From: Vibrio hepatarius
GTDB taxonomy: Bacteria > Pseudomonadota > Gammaproteobacteria > Enterobacterales > Vibrionaceae
Direction of reading: 5' to 3'
Assembly (NCBI RefSeq): GCF_011806575.1
Contig: NZ_JAATOO010000007.1
Span: 62,001-126,000, forward strand
DNA length: 64,000 bases
Numbering within the stretch: position 1 is the first letter of the stretch; every line of letters starts with the position of its first letter. This document shows positions 33,301-41,320 of this stretch, in pieces. A model generated the notes under the pieces. It searched no databases. It saw only the letters and a program-made list of their open reading frames with translations, and was not told the origin of the DNA. Made by a program: the position numbers and the translations under genes.

Positions 33301-33996
33301 GTTGAGTTTACGCAACCCGCGACGAGCGAGGAAAACACGCAAGTGATTCTGGCGCTAATGGAAAGTGAACAGTTGGAAGAAGAATGGCTACCCGTCTTAC
33401 AGCGGCTGATCGATACGGTGCTAGCAACACCACTCGACGGTAAGAAGTTAACACTCAACCACAAGCAACCATCACAACGCTTAGTTGAAATGGAGTTTTT
33501 GTTACCGATAGAAGTGCTGGCGGCTCCGGCGCTCAATCGCGTAATTCAACGTCATGACCCATTATCAGCCAAAGCCGGTGACCTTGGTTTTCAAACCGTA
33601 CACGGCATGCTCAAGGGCTTTATCGACTTAGTGTTTGAACACAATGGTCAGTATTTTGTCTTGGACTGGAAGTCGAACTATTTAGGCGATGACGTCAGTC
33701 ACTATCACGGCGAGGCGCTGAAATCAGCGATGGCTGAGCACAGATACGACCTGCAATATCAAATCTACGCGTTAGCGTTGCATCGCTTCTTACGCAGCCG
33801 TTTACCTAATTACGATTATCAGCAACATTTTGGCGGTGTTTACTATCTATTCCTACGTGGTATGGATGGTGAAAGTGAGCACGGTATCTTCTCGGCCAAA
33901 CCTAGCTTGGAGTTTTTACAAGATATGGACCGCTTAATTGACGGACAAAACATCGATACTAGACACAACAGTTCTGGTCAGATGGAGTTGATTTGA
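30376..33996 (+). CDS. recB: Exodeoxyribonuclease V beta subunit RecB
   Basis: RecB is the 3'-5' helicase and the nuclease of RecBCD. The 1206-residue protein has Walker A (ASAGTGKTFTIAGLY), the motif ILVVTFTEAATAELRDRI, Walker B (MIDEFQDTDPLQYSIF), a GDPKQAIYGFRGAD motif and the VTIHKSKGLEYDLV helicase motif. A C-terminal RecB-family nuclease domain contains GFIDLVF and VLDWKSNYLG, the catalytic Asp and Asp-x-Lys core. Its TGA overlaps the region just before recD. Confidence 0.97.
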   Translation: MTATSVATTLNTMTFPLHGARLIEASAGTGKTFTIAGLYLRLLLGHGSPETKHRVPLTVDQILVVTFTEAATAELRDRIRARIHAARLAFSRGKSDDPVIAPLLEEIVDHKQAAEILLQAERQMDEAAVYTIHGFCQRMLTQNAFESGSRFNNEFVTDESHLKAQIVADYWRRNFYPLPIHLAGEVRRIWSAPSDLLGDISGYLTGAPLKLTVEAMKGSLADLHQANLARINQLKVAWRESQDDYLTLISESDVNKRSYSKKSLPAWLDAVNEWAVSETSGYDYPDKLEKFAQNVLVEKTPKGTPPTHPVFAEIETFLAQPISLKAPILAHAIEHCRDMLAQAKQQKQWLSFDDLLTNLSASIDSDESMLLAERIRSLYPVAMIDEFQDTDPLQYSIFSRIYLHNPECGLFMIGDPKQAIYGFRGADIFTYIKARKQVSSHFTLGTNWRSSAEMVSAVNQVFALPDSPFIYDQDIPFTPVNYSPNAEQRIWTIGGQKQPALTYWLQDADDKPLAKGDYLNAMAQASADQIHAILSAAQQEQAYFETGKGKQVIQAGDIAVLVRTGNEGRMIKEALAKQGIASVYLSNRDSVFTSTVAQDLQRLLQAVLTPENDRALRASLASELFALDAGTLDKLNNDENEWENAINEFKEYRKLWTQRGVLPMLRSVISKRHIAERLLEEQSGERTLTDLMHIGELLQQASIELDSDHGLLRWLAQSISDAENGLGGSEDEIQRLESERNLVQIVTIHKSKGLEYDLVMLPFVLSYREASEAKYYDAESDRTVLDISGQGDSLKQADKERLAEDLRLIYVALTRAVYGCFIGAAPIRNGRSSKEPTGVHRSAMGYLLQNGQEGGINDLTLAIQKQVEQLDCVALADLPEPHQTPFVANQSQTQSLRARELQSDIDRSWRITSYSGLVKQGHSTYGDDALTDLMRLDVDSSGEQDQEELLEPERSIFTFPRGARPGTFLHSLFEEVEFTQPATSEENTQVILALMESEQLEEEWLPVLQRLIDTVLATPLDGKKLTLNHKQPSQRLVEMEFLLPIEVLAAPALNRVIQRHDPLSAKAGDLGFQTVHGMLKGFIDLVFEHNGQYFVLDWKSNYLGDDVSHYHGEALKSAMAEHRYDLQYQIYALALHRFLRSRLPNYDYQQHFGGVYYLFLRGMDGESEHGIFSAKPSLEFLQDMDRLIDGQNIDTRHNSSGQMELI

Positions 33997-33998
33997 TC

Positions 33999-36107
33999 AT
34001 GCAGAACTTGGTAGAGAAACTAAAACAACTGGCAGAGAAAGGTTCAATTCGTCAGCTTGATTACCAATTTGCGCGCTTTATCTTAGCGCAATCACAAGAC
34101 CAAGCATTAGCGTTTATCGCAGGTGTAGTCAGCAGTGAACTGGGCAAAGGTCATATCTGTTTGCCATTGCATGACTCGCAAGGGCAACCGGTTGATCTGG
34201 CCGCCAAACTTGGGTTGTTTGGCGATGCTGCGCTTGAACTGAACCAACAGCTCATTTTGATTAGTTGGCGTGAATTACTCACGGCTTCGTCTTTGGTTGG
34301 TCAACAGGGGGAAGCGTTACCTTTGATGTTTGACGGTGAGCGGCTCTATCTACACCGATACTGGCACTATGAAATTGCCCTAGCTGAGCGATTAAATAGC
34401 TTTGGGATACCCATGATCCTAAAGCCTGATGAGGTGCAAAAACTCTCACAACTGCTTGCGCACTTGTTTGCGAGAAACTATCGCTATCTATTTGAAGACA
34501 TTAAGAAATTAGAACAAGAAGCAAAACTAACTCCGGTCGTTTTACAGCGTTTGGTGTGTGACCATTTAGACGTTGTGGACGACGAAAATTTGGATTGGTC
34601 TACGATAGGCCAAAAGCTCCAAGGGGTGGCAAAAATCGAACAACTGTCAGTGTTGGACCAACTGGTGCCGTTGTCTGCGTGTGTCAACTGGCAAAAAGTT
34701 GCGGCCGCGATTGCGTTGAGCAAACGCTTTGCGGTGATCTCCGGTGGTCCGGGTACGGGTAAAACGACGACGGTAACCAAACTGCTTGCGGCCTTGATTG
34801 AACAGGCGAAACAGCTGGGTGAACTGCCAACCATCAAGCTGGTGGCACCTACTGGTAAAGCGGCAGCAAGGCTAACCGAATCGATTGGTAAAGCGATCGA
34901 CCAGCTTCCGGTTTCGCCAGAGCTAAAACAAGTGATCCCGACTGATGCGAGCACAATTCACCGCTTATTAGGCGCCATTCCAAACAGTGCGGAATTCAGA
35001 CACAACCATGATAATCCGTTGCACCTAGATATTTTGGTGGTCGACGAAGCGTCGATGGTTGATTTACCTATGATGTACAAGTTGGTCGACGCGCTGCCAA
35101 AGCAGGCTCGTTTAATTCTGCTTGGCGATAAAGATCAGTTGGCGTCAGTGGAAGCGGGGGCAGTGTTAGGCGATATTTGCTCGTTTAATCAGTTTGGTTA
35201 CAGCGCTCAGCAAGGTGCTCTGGTTGCACAATTGACGGGTTATCAAAGCCTTGCACAAGGAAATAGTCAAAGTACGACCATCGCCGATAGTCTGTGTATG
35301 CTGCAAAAAAGTTATCGTTTCGATGCGCGCTCCGGTATCGGACAACTGGCTAAAGCGGTTAACTCAGGTTCGGCGCAAAACGTCGATAATGTCTGGAACA
35401 AAGATTTTAGTGACATTGCGAAGTTTCCAATCGACAGCCAACATTACAACCAGTTGATTCAGTCGTTGGTGAGCGAATATGCGCCTTACCTAAAACGCGC
35501 CTCACAAGCCGAGATAGATCCAGACAGCGGTGAACCGGAACAGATTGAGCGTCGAGCAAAAGCCGCGCTAGACGCCTTTGCACAATGTCGTCTGCTGTGT
35601 GCGGTGCGCGAGGGGGATTTTGGCGTGGCAGGGCTTAACTTGCGGATCGAAAAAGCGCTCGCGGCGCGTAAATTAATCCAAGTTCAGGATGAGATCTGGT
35701 ACCACGGCCGGCCTGTGATGGTCACGCGTAACGACCATGCGTTGGGTCTATACAACGGTGATATCGGCATTTGTATTCGCGATGAAGTCGAAGGTGAGGG
35801 TAAATTAAAGGTGTTCTTTGAATTGCCTGATGGCAGTGTGAAGTCGGTACTACCAAGCCGAGTGCCGGAGCATGAAACCGCCTACGCGATGACGATTCAT
35901 AAATCACAAGGTAGTGAGTTTCGTCATACCTTGATGATTTTGCCGCCTGACTTTACCCCGATACTGACGCGAGAATTGATTTACACAGGTATCACGCGCG
36001 CTAAACACCGTTTGAGTTTGTATGTCGATGATCGAGTTGTGAAGCGTGGGATTAAAGTAAAAACGGAACGAGCCAGTGGTTTGGTCAGTCGATTGTCGCG
36101 CAGTTAA
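33999..36107 (+). CDS. recD: Exodeoxyribonuclease V alpha subunit RecD
   Basis: RecD is the 5'-3' helicase of RecBCD. The 702 residues contain Walker A (ISGGPGTGKTTTVTKLLAAL), Walker B (ILVVDEASMVDLPM), a GDKDQLASVEAG motif and the C-terminal MTIHKSQGSEFRH motif. A TTG at 33993 inside recB is an alternative start; GGAG at 33983 and the ATG at 33999 fit better. The gene ends the recB-recD pair. Confidence 0.96.
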   Translation: MQNLVEKLKQLAEKGSIRQLDYQFARFILAQSQDQALAFIAGVVSSELGKGHICLPLHDSQGQPVDLAAKLGLFGDAALELNQQLILISWRELLTASSLVGQQGEALPLMFDGERLYLHRYWHYEIALAERLNSFGIPMILKPDEVQKLSQLLAHLFARNYRYLFEDIKKLEQEAKLTPVVLQRLVCDHLDVVDDENLDWSTIGQKLQGVAKIEQLSVLDQLVPLSACVNWQKVAAAIALSKRFAVISGGPGTGKTTTVTKLLAALIEQAKQLGELPTIKLVAPTGKAAARLTESIGKAIDQLPVSPELKQVIPTDASTIHRLLGAIPNSAEFRHNHDNPLHLDILVVDEASMVDLPMMYKLVDALPKQARLILLGDKDQLASVEAGAVLGDICSFNQFGYSAQQGALVAQLTGYQSLAQGNSQSTTIADSLCMLQKSYRFDARSGIGQLAKAVNSGSAQNVDNVWNKDFSDIAKFPIDSQHYNQLIQSLVSEYAPYLKRASQAEIDPDSGEPEQIERRAKAALDAFAQCRLLCAVREGDFGVAGLNLRIEKALAARKLIQVQDEIWYHGRPVMVTRNDHALGLYNGDIGICIRDEVEGEGKLKVFFELPDGSVKSVLPSRVPEHETAYAMTIHKSQGSEFRHTLMILPPDFTPILTRELIYTGITRAKHRLSLYVDDRVVKRGIKVKTERASGLVSRLSRS

Positions 36108-36177
36108 TTAACTACTGTTAGTTAAATAATGAGTGGAGATGGGGAAGTGCATAACCATCCCTGGTTTGCTGTTGGAT

Positions 36178-36363
36178 TCAAAGTGATGTGGTAAATGAGA
36201 TACTGCGGATTTGGTATTTTTCCTGATAGTTAAGAATAAATGCCTTCAATCCTTCGGTCACTGGAAATACGCAGTGAACATCTAGCCCTTCTAGCAATTG
36301 GTTGTCGGCCATATCCCAAAAGCTCTGAACCGAGTTACAAATTATAGTTTTGATGGGTTTCAT
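36178..36363 (-). CDS. Small hypothetical protein, 61 residues
   Basis: I do not recognise this protein. It is soluble, mixed-charge, and has protein-like composition (KPIKTIICNSVQSFWDMAD, VFPVTEGLKAFILNYQEKY). AAGAG lies 9 bases before the ATG. It is downstream of argA on the same strand but beyond the argA terminator, so it would need its own promoter. It could be a Vibrio conserved hypothetical or a chance frame. Confidence 0.4.
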   Translation of the reverse strand: MKPIKTIICNSVQSFWDMADNQLLEGLDVHCVFPVTEGLKAFILNYQEKYQIRSISFTTSL

Positions 36364-36447
36364 CGAGTGTTGCTCTTAATGACGTTGTTTCAGTCTCAAG
36401 CAATCCGTGCGACTTAATCAAAAGATTAAGCGGAGATAAGTCCAATA

Positions 36448-36468
36448 GGCTCCCGAAGCGGGAGCCTA
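36448..36468 (-). terminator. Hairpin, probable argA terminator
   Basis: AGGCTCCCG-AAG-CGGGAGCCT is a perfect 9-bp stem with a 3-nt loop, 105 bases past the argA stop. The T-run is weak on both strands, so confidence in termination is moderate. Confidence 0.6.
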
Positions 36469-36573
36469 AATTTTAACCAAGAGATGATATGAAATAAAGG
36501 GCATTCGAGTAAGAAATTTCATCAAGTTAACCAAATAACGTACTGAGACGATAAATTTCATACTTTTGATTGA

Positions 36574-37911
36574 TCAAAGTTCAATCGCGAGTACCTTTGA
36601 TTTTCGCTGGTAGTTGTAGAAATTTTGCTTTTGCGATGGCAGGAAGTTGACTCCCATCTCGTGGAAACCTTGTTCTCTGAACCAGTGCAAACTGTGGGTC
36701 GTCAGCACAAACAGATACTTCAATCCCTGTGCTTTTGATTGCAGCTTCATATGATTAAGCAGCAACAACCCTCGGTTTCCGTCGCGGTATTCTGGATGAA
36801 TCGCCACGCAGGCCATTTCAGCCATCTTGTCCTGCACGTAGGGGTAAAGCGCCGCACAGCCAATGATCAAGCCGTCTTTCTCAATGATGGTGAACTGATG
36901 GATTTCTTGCTCCAACTGCTCACGAGAGCGTCTGACCAGAATGCCTTGTTCTTCGAGCGGGCGAATCAAATCCAAAATACCACCGATGTCGTCGATGTCC
37001 GCGAGGCGAACTTGCTCTGCACTGGCTTCGACGATTTGCGTACCGATACCGTCTAGTGAGAACAGTTCCTGAATCAGTGCGCCGTCTACTTTGTAGCTTA
37101 CCAAGTGGCTGCGAGGAACACCTGCACGGCATGCAGTGGTCGCCGCGCGTAAGAAACGTAATGTACCTGACGAGTTGTCACCTGCGAGTTCAGAATCACT
37201 GACCAGTTTTTGCAATATCTGCTCTGCTTCTCGAGGGAATAGCTCGGCAACCGCATTGCCTTGCTCGTCGATGACCCCTTGCTCAGAACAAAAGCCGATC
37301 AGTTTGTCAGCTTTAAGTTTGATGGCGACTTGAGTGGCAAGTTCTTCTGACAACAAATTAAATGATTCACCGGTCACTGAGCTGGCGATTGGCCCAAGTA
37401 ATACAATCGAGCCTTGGTCTAGCATACGGTTGATGCCCGCGACATCAATACGACGAATGCGCCCGCTGTGGCAGTAATCGACGCCATCATCAACCCCAAG
37501 TGGCTGGGATATCACAAAGTTACCGCTGACGACGTTAAGTTGCGTACCAGCCATTGGCGTATTGCTTAGACTCATAGAAAGCTGGGCGGTAATCGAAAGC
37601 TGTAGCTGTCCCGCGGCTTGCATGACGTATTGCAGAGAGGTTTCGTCGGTGATGCGCACGCCTTTGTGGTACGGCGTCGCGCAGTTGTTTTGTTCGAGTA
37701 TGGTGTTAATTTGTGGTCGCGCGCCGTGCACCAAGACAATTTTTACCCCCAGGCTATGCAGCAGGGCGAGATCGCTGATGATGTTAGAAAAGTTATGGTC
37801 TGCCACCGCTTCACCGCCAATCATGATCACCATGGTTTTTCCGCGGTGAGCGTTGACGTAAGGAACAGACTGTCTAAATCCTTTAACTAATGCTGTGTTT
37901 CTAATCTTCAC
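36574..37911 (-). CDS. argA: N-acetylglutamate synthase ArgA
   Basis: ArgA makes N-acetylglutamate, the first step of arginine synthesis. The 445 residues have an amino-acid-kinase-like domain ([29 protein letters not shown]) and a C-terminal GNAT acetyltransferase ([20 protein letters not shown]). Three sequence clues favour the GTG at 37911 as start: [14 protein letters not shown] aligns with E. coli ArgA (MVKERKTELVEGFRH), the alternative TTG at 37923 lies next to the ArgR operator, and it adds only four residues. Transcription is probably repressed by ArgR through the two ARG boxes just upstream. Confidence 0.96.
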   Translation of the reverse strand: MKIRNTALVKGFRQSVPYVNAHRGKTMVIMIGGEAVADHNFSNIISDLALLHSLGVKIVLVHGARPQINTILEQNNCATPYHKGVRITDETSLQYVMQAAGQLQLSITAQLSMSLSNTPMAGTQLNVVSGNFVISQPLGVDDGVDYCHSGRIRRIDVAGINRMLDQGSIVLLGPIASSVTGESFNLLSEELATQVAIKLKADKLIGFCSEQGVIDEQGNAVAELFPREAEQILQKLVSDSELAGDNSSGTLRFLRAATTACRAGVPRSHLVSYKVDGALIQELFSLDGIGTQIVEASAEQVRLADIDDIGGILDLIRPLEEQGILVRRSREQLEQEIHQFTIIEKDGLIIGCAALYPYVQDKMAEMACVAIHPEYRDGNRGLLLLNHMKLQSKAQGLKYLFVLTTHSLHWFREQGFHEMGVNFLPSQKQNFYNYQRKSKVLAIEL

Positions 37912-37923
37912 GCTACAATCCAA

Positions 37924-37941
37924 AATGAATTTATATTTACA
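37924..37941. promoter_or_regulatory. ARG box 1 of the argA operator
   Basis: AATGAATTTATATTTACA matches the ArgR consensus WNTGAATWWWWATTCANW at every position except one. It is spaced 3 bp from a second box, the standard arrangement for an ArgR hexamer. Confidence 0.8.
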
Positions 37942-37944
37942 GAT

Positions 37945-37962
37945 ATTGCAATTTTATTCTTT
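37945..37962. promoter_or_regulatory. ARG box 2 of the argA operator
   Basis: ATTGCAATTTTATTCTTT is a weaker ARG box (three mismatches) placed exactly 3 bp from box 1, as in known ArgR operators. Confidence 0.7.
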
Positions 37963-38196
37963 TTTCGGCAAGTGGTTTTTCTATGCTGATGAACAAAGTG
38001 TTTATTTAGATCATTGTTCGGTATCGTCACTGGTGGTATTTAAACAAGCCATGAACGATGGACTAATACAATTGAGCCGTGACGCCATTGTGATGTTCTT
38101 AGATTTCAATCAACAGGTGAGCTTATCAATACCGCAACAGTTAAACAGAAAGTCGATGCACTCAGTGTAAGCAAGAAGAAGCGCTTTGAGCGTCTG

Positions 38197-38556
38197 ATGC
38201 AAGCCGGCATTATCGCTATCGCGACGGTAATTGTGGCGTTATCAATGCCGATCTTCGAACGCATTCAAGCTGCGATTCACCCAAAAGAACCTTTATATGG
38301 TACTTGGGTTGAGCAAGATGTTGCTGGTTATTCTGGTGACTCTTTTACTCTTAGTGACAAGGGCGTGAAAATTGCTGGCCGCTACGTAGGTACGCGTTTT
38401 TCTTTTGATGGGACGTTGGTTGAGTTTCAAGTCGGCGAAGAGCGAAAAACGTTCAAAGTGCTAGATGCAAACATGAGCGAAATGAAGCTGATCTCCGAGT
38501 CTCACTACCAACCTGTGTATCGATTGTCAGAGAAATTCAAAAATAACATTCGTTAA
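38197..38556 (+). CDS. DUF2850-like membrane-anchored protein
   Basis: This 119-residue protein starts with a hydrophobic helix (IIAIATVIVALSMPIF, about 5-20) and then a beta-rich domain (LYGTWVEQDVAGYSGDSFTL, VKIAGRYVGTRF), resembling the Vibrio-restricted DUF2850 family. The function is unknown. The frame stays open about 30 codons upstream of the ATG without a good start, so the N-terminus is uncertain. It is divergent from argA and precedes mltA by 60 bases. Confidence 0.65.
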   Translation: MQAGIIAIATVIVALSMPIFERIQAAIHPKEPLYGTWVEQDVAGYSGDSFTLSDKGVKIAGRYVGTRFSFDGTLVEFQVGEERKTFKVLDANMSEMKLISESHYQPVYRLSEKFKNNIR

Positions 38557-38616
38557 CGTCTCTCTCGTTGCGCTATTCCTTTGAGTTTGTCATCCTGAGC
38601 AGATTGCTGGAAAGGA

Positions 38617-39729
38617 ATGAAATCTGTGTTCAAAAAATATCTTCCAATCGCCGCAGCCACTTTACTTTTTGGCTGTGCACAACCGACCGATCGTGCTCAA
38701 CAATATCTTGATGGAGAGTTCAACGCCATTTTGAATAAAACTGCAGTTGTTGAATCGGATAAACCGCGAGACTTTACTGAGTTTCAAAAGCAAGCTGAGC
38801 AAGTGGTAAATAAGTCGTCGTCAATGGCGGCGATGTATCAGCCCTTGTATGCCAAGCTCAATGAATGGGTGCTGCAAAGTGGCGATCCAAGCGAACTCGC
38901 CAACTTTGATATTCAGGCTGCGCAACTTGGTGGTGGCGACAAGAAAGGTAATGTGCTGTTCACTGGCTATTTCTCTCCGGTTATCGAGCTACGCCACGAG
39001 CCAAATGAAACCTTCAAATACCCTTTGTACCGTAAACCGAGTTGCAGTTCAGACTGTCCAACACGCGCGCAAATCTACGCCGGCGCCCTTGAAGGTCAAG
39101 GTCTAGAGTTGGGTTACGCAGCGAATATGATTGATCCGTTTTTGATGGAAGTGCAGGGCAGCGGCTTTGTGCATTTTGAAGATGACGACACGCTGGAGTA
39201 TTTTGCCTACGGCGGTAAGAACAACAAAGCGTACATCAGTATCGGTAAAGTGTTGATCGAGCGGGAGCTGGTCGCACGTGAAAACATGTCGATGAAAGCC
39301 ATCAAAGAATGGGTGTTGGCGAACGATGAAGAGACGGTGCGCGAACTGCTAGAGCAAAACCCCTCTTACGTCTTCTTTAATCCGCAAGCCGATGCGCCAG
39401 TGACGGGTTCTGCGGGGATTCCGTTGGTGCCAATGGCGTCTGTCGCGGGAGACCGTTCGATTCTGCCGATGGGGACGCCAATTCTTGCTGAAGTGCCATT
39501 ACTAAACGCGGATGGTAGTTGGAGTGGCGCGCACCAGTTACGTCTGCTGATCGTCTTAGATACGGGTGGCGCAGTTAAGCAAAACCATCTAGACCTTTAC
39601 CACGGTATGGGGCCACGAGCGGGAACTGAGGCTGGCCATTACAAGCACTTTGGTCGAGTTTGGAAACTGGGCTTAGACAACTCAAGTACGCAAGCGCCTT
39701 GGGCATTGCCACCAGAAAAGCTACAATAA
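38617..39729 (+). CDS. mltA: Membrane-bound lytic murein transglycosylase A
   Basis: MltA is an outer-membrane lipoprotein that cleaves peptidoglycan glycan strands to form 1,6-anhydromuramic acid. The 370 residues have a lipoprotein signal with LLFGC, the MltA domain (FTGYFSPVIEL, EVQGSGFVHF) and the C-terminal 3D domain (GDRSILPMGTPILAE, LLIVLDTGGAVK, DLYHGMGPRAG). AAAGGA abuts the ATG at 38617, while the in-frame GTG at 38626 has it at ideal spacing (about 9 bases), so translation may start there. A strong terminator follows. Confidence 0.95.
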   Translation: MKSVFKKYLPIAAATLLFGCAQPTDRAQQYLDGEFNAILNKTAVVESDKPRDFTEFQKQAEQVVNKSSSMAAMYQPLYAKLNEWVLQSGDPSELANFDIQAAQLGGGDKKGNVLFTGYFSPVIELRHEPNETFKYPLYRKPSCSSDCPTRAQIYAGALEGQGLELGYAANMIDPFLMEVQGSGFVHFEDDDTLEYFAYGGKNNKAYISIGKVLIERELVARENMSMKAIKEWVLANDEETVRELLEQNPSYVFFNPQADAPVTGSAGIPLVPMASVAGDRSILPMGTPILAEVPLLNADGSWSGAHQLRLLIVLDTGGAVKQNHLDLYHGMGPRAGTEAGHYKHFGRVWKLGLDNSSTQAPWALPPEKLQ

Positions 39730-39751
39730 CCCTCTGACCTAGACTTTTTAA

Positions 39752-39785
39752 TAAAGAGTGCGTATAAAACGCACTCTTTATTTTT
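39752..39785 (+). terminator. Terminator of mltA
   Basis: A 12-bp perfect stem (TAAAGAGTGCGT / ACGCACTCTTTA) with a 5-nt loop is followed by TTTTT. Confidence 0.93.
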
Positions 39786-39817
39786 GTATCACGATATTTT
39801 GGCGGAAAACTAGCACC

Positions 39818-40627
39818 ATGCGCGAACTCGACACTCCGGCTTCTGACAACTACAACCAACGTTTTGGCGGCACGCGTCGTCTATACGGTAACAGCGAAGT
39901 TGAAATCCTTCGCGGAGCTCACGTTTGTGTGATTGGCATAGGTGGTGTGGGTTCTTGGGCTGTGGAAGCGCTGGCGCGTACTGGTATTGGCGAGTTAACG
40001 CTGATCGACATGGACGACGTGTGCGTGACCAATATCAACCGCCAAATCCACGCGATGTCTGGTACGGTTGGGCAAAGCAAAATTGAAGTGATGGCCGAAC
40101 GCGTTAAACTGATTAATCCTGAGTGTAAAGTGAACCTGATTGATGATTTCATTACACCAGACAATCAACACGAGTACCTCAGCAAAGAGTTTGACTACGT
40201 GTTGGATGCAATTGACAGCGTGAAAGCAAAAGCTTCTTTGCTGGCGTATTGTCGCAGTAATAAAATCAAAGTGATTACCACTGGCGGTGCAGGTGGTCAG
40301 GTTGACCCGACACAAATCCAAGTGGCGGACCTGACCAAAACCATTCAGGATCCGTTGGCGAAGAAAATCAAAGACACCTTACGTCGTCATCATAATTTTC
40401 CCAAGAACCCACAGCGCAAGTTTGGTATTGATTGCGTCTTCTCGACTGAGCAACTTAAATACCCGCAGCCTGATGGCAGCGTGTGCGGCGTTAAGTCGAC
40501 GGCAGAAGGACCAAAACGCATGGACTGTGCGAGTGGCTTTGGTGCGGCGACCGTTGTCACCGCCACTTTCGGTTTTGTCGCGGTATCGCGCATCGTTGAA
40601 AAACTCATTCAGAAGTACAGCAAGTAG
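39818..40627 (+). CDS. tcdA: tRNA threonylcarbamoyladenosine dehydratase TcdA (CsdL)
   Basis: TcdA is an E1-like enzyme that cyclises t6A37 of tRNA to ct6A using ATP. The 269 residues have RFGGTRRLYG, the nucleotide-binding GIGGVGSWAVEALARTGIG, and DMDDVCVTNINRQ. The ATG at 39818 gives the standard N-terminus MRELDTPASDNYNQRF; upstream in-frame codons run into the mltA terminator. csdE follows 49 bases later, but the cysteine desulfurase csdA is not in the window. Confidence 0.95.
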   Translation: MRELDTPASDNYNQRFGGTRRLYGNSEVEILRGAHVCVIGIGGVGSWAVEALARTGIGELTLIDMDDVCVTNINRQIHAMSGTVGQSKIEVMAERVKLINPECKVNLIDDFITPDNQHEYLSKEFDYVLDAIDSVKAKASLLAYCRSNKIKVITTGGAGGQVDPTQIQVADLTKTIQDPLAKKIKDTLRRHHNFPKNPQRKFGIDCVFSTEQLKYPQPDGSVCGVKSTAEGPKRMDCASGFGAATVVTATFGFVAVSRIVEKLIQKYSK

Positions 40628-40676
40628 GCGTTGAAGCGCGCGTTACGCTGATTGCCACATTGATTTGGAGCGTGTT

Positions 40677-41108
40677 ATGTCATCTTTCCCTATTTCTCCA
40701 TTTGGTCAAGAGATCACCGCAGAGACGATTGTTTCCACCATGCAAAACTTTAAAGGTTGGGAAGACCGTTACCGCCAAGTGATTCAGTGGGGGAAAAAGC
40801 TGCCTCAGATGCCGGAAGAGCTGAAGTCTGAGCAGGTAACCGTGTCTGGATGTGAAAGCCAAGTGTGGCTAGTGAGCGAACAAGTGAACGGTCACTGGCA
40901 TTTTTGCGCGGATTCTGACGCTCGTATCGTGCGCGGGTTAATCGCTTTGGTAATGGCGGCGTATGAAGGGAAGTCGAGTCACGAAATCCAGACGTTCAAT
41001 ATCGATGAATACTTTGAACAACTCGGGTTGATCGCGCATTTAAGCCCGTCTCGAGGCAATGGATTAAAGGCGATTGTCGAGCAAATCAAACAACAGACCG
41101 CGCTGTAA
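40677..41108 (+). CDS. csdE: SufE-like sulfur acceptor CsdE
   Basis: CsdE takes sulfur from the desulfurase CsdA and passes it on, acting with TcdA (CsdL). The 143 residues contain VSGCESQVWLVSE with the conserved acceptor Cys near residue 60, and FNIDEYFEQLGLIAHLSPSRGNGL, the SufE signature. GGAG lies 6 bases before the ATG at 40677, which supports this start over the upstream TTG. The partner CsdA is not nearby. Confidence 0.93.
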   Translation: MSSFPISPFGQEITAETIVSTMQNFKGWEDRYRQVIQWGKKLPQMPEELKSEQVTVSGCESQVWLVSEQVNGHWHFCADSDARIVRGLIALVMAAYEGKSSHEIQTFNIDEYFEQLGLIAHLSPSRGNGLKAIVEQIKQQTAL

Positions 41109-41138
41109 CCATGTCTATAAACTCTATCCAAATTATCT

Positions 41139-41165
41139 AAATGGCTCATCAGTGAGCCATTTTTT
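41139..41165 (+). terminator. Terminator of tcdA-csdE
   Basis: AAATGGCTCA / TGAGCCATTT form a 10-bp stem with a 4-nt loop and a T-run, 31 bases past csdE. Confidence 0.88.
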
Positions 41166-41320
41166 ATGCCGATTTTACGCCGCGTTAATTGCTGTATGAA
41201 ATTTAATCACACGATTTATTAATGCCTTAATAAATCAAGGGACTTGCTGCTCTTGTTGTCACTGCGTAAAGGCTGTACAATTCGCGCCCTTAATCTATGT
41301 TCCGTCGTTTGAGAGGCCAC

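Larger units (their letters stand above)
36108..36573. other. recD-argA intergenic region
   Basis: The region holds the 61-residue ORF at 36178 and two hairpins. One is CTTAATC / GATTAAG (36413-36431) and the other the argA terminator (36448-36468). No tRNA or other gene is visible. Confidence 0.5.

Noticed and set aside
34484..34954. A 156-residue minus-strand ORF inside recD
   Set aside because: Antisense to the conserved helicase domain of recD; no ribosome-binding site or family features.
37895..38170. A 91-residue plus-strand ORF overlapping the argA operator
   Set aside because: It covers the ARG boxes and the 5' end of argA, has no recognisable family or ribosome-binding site, and ends just before the DUF2850-like gene in another frame.
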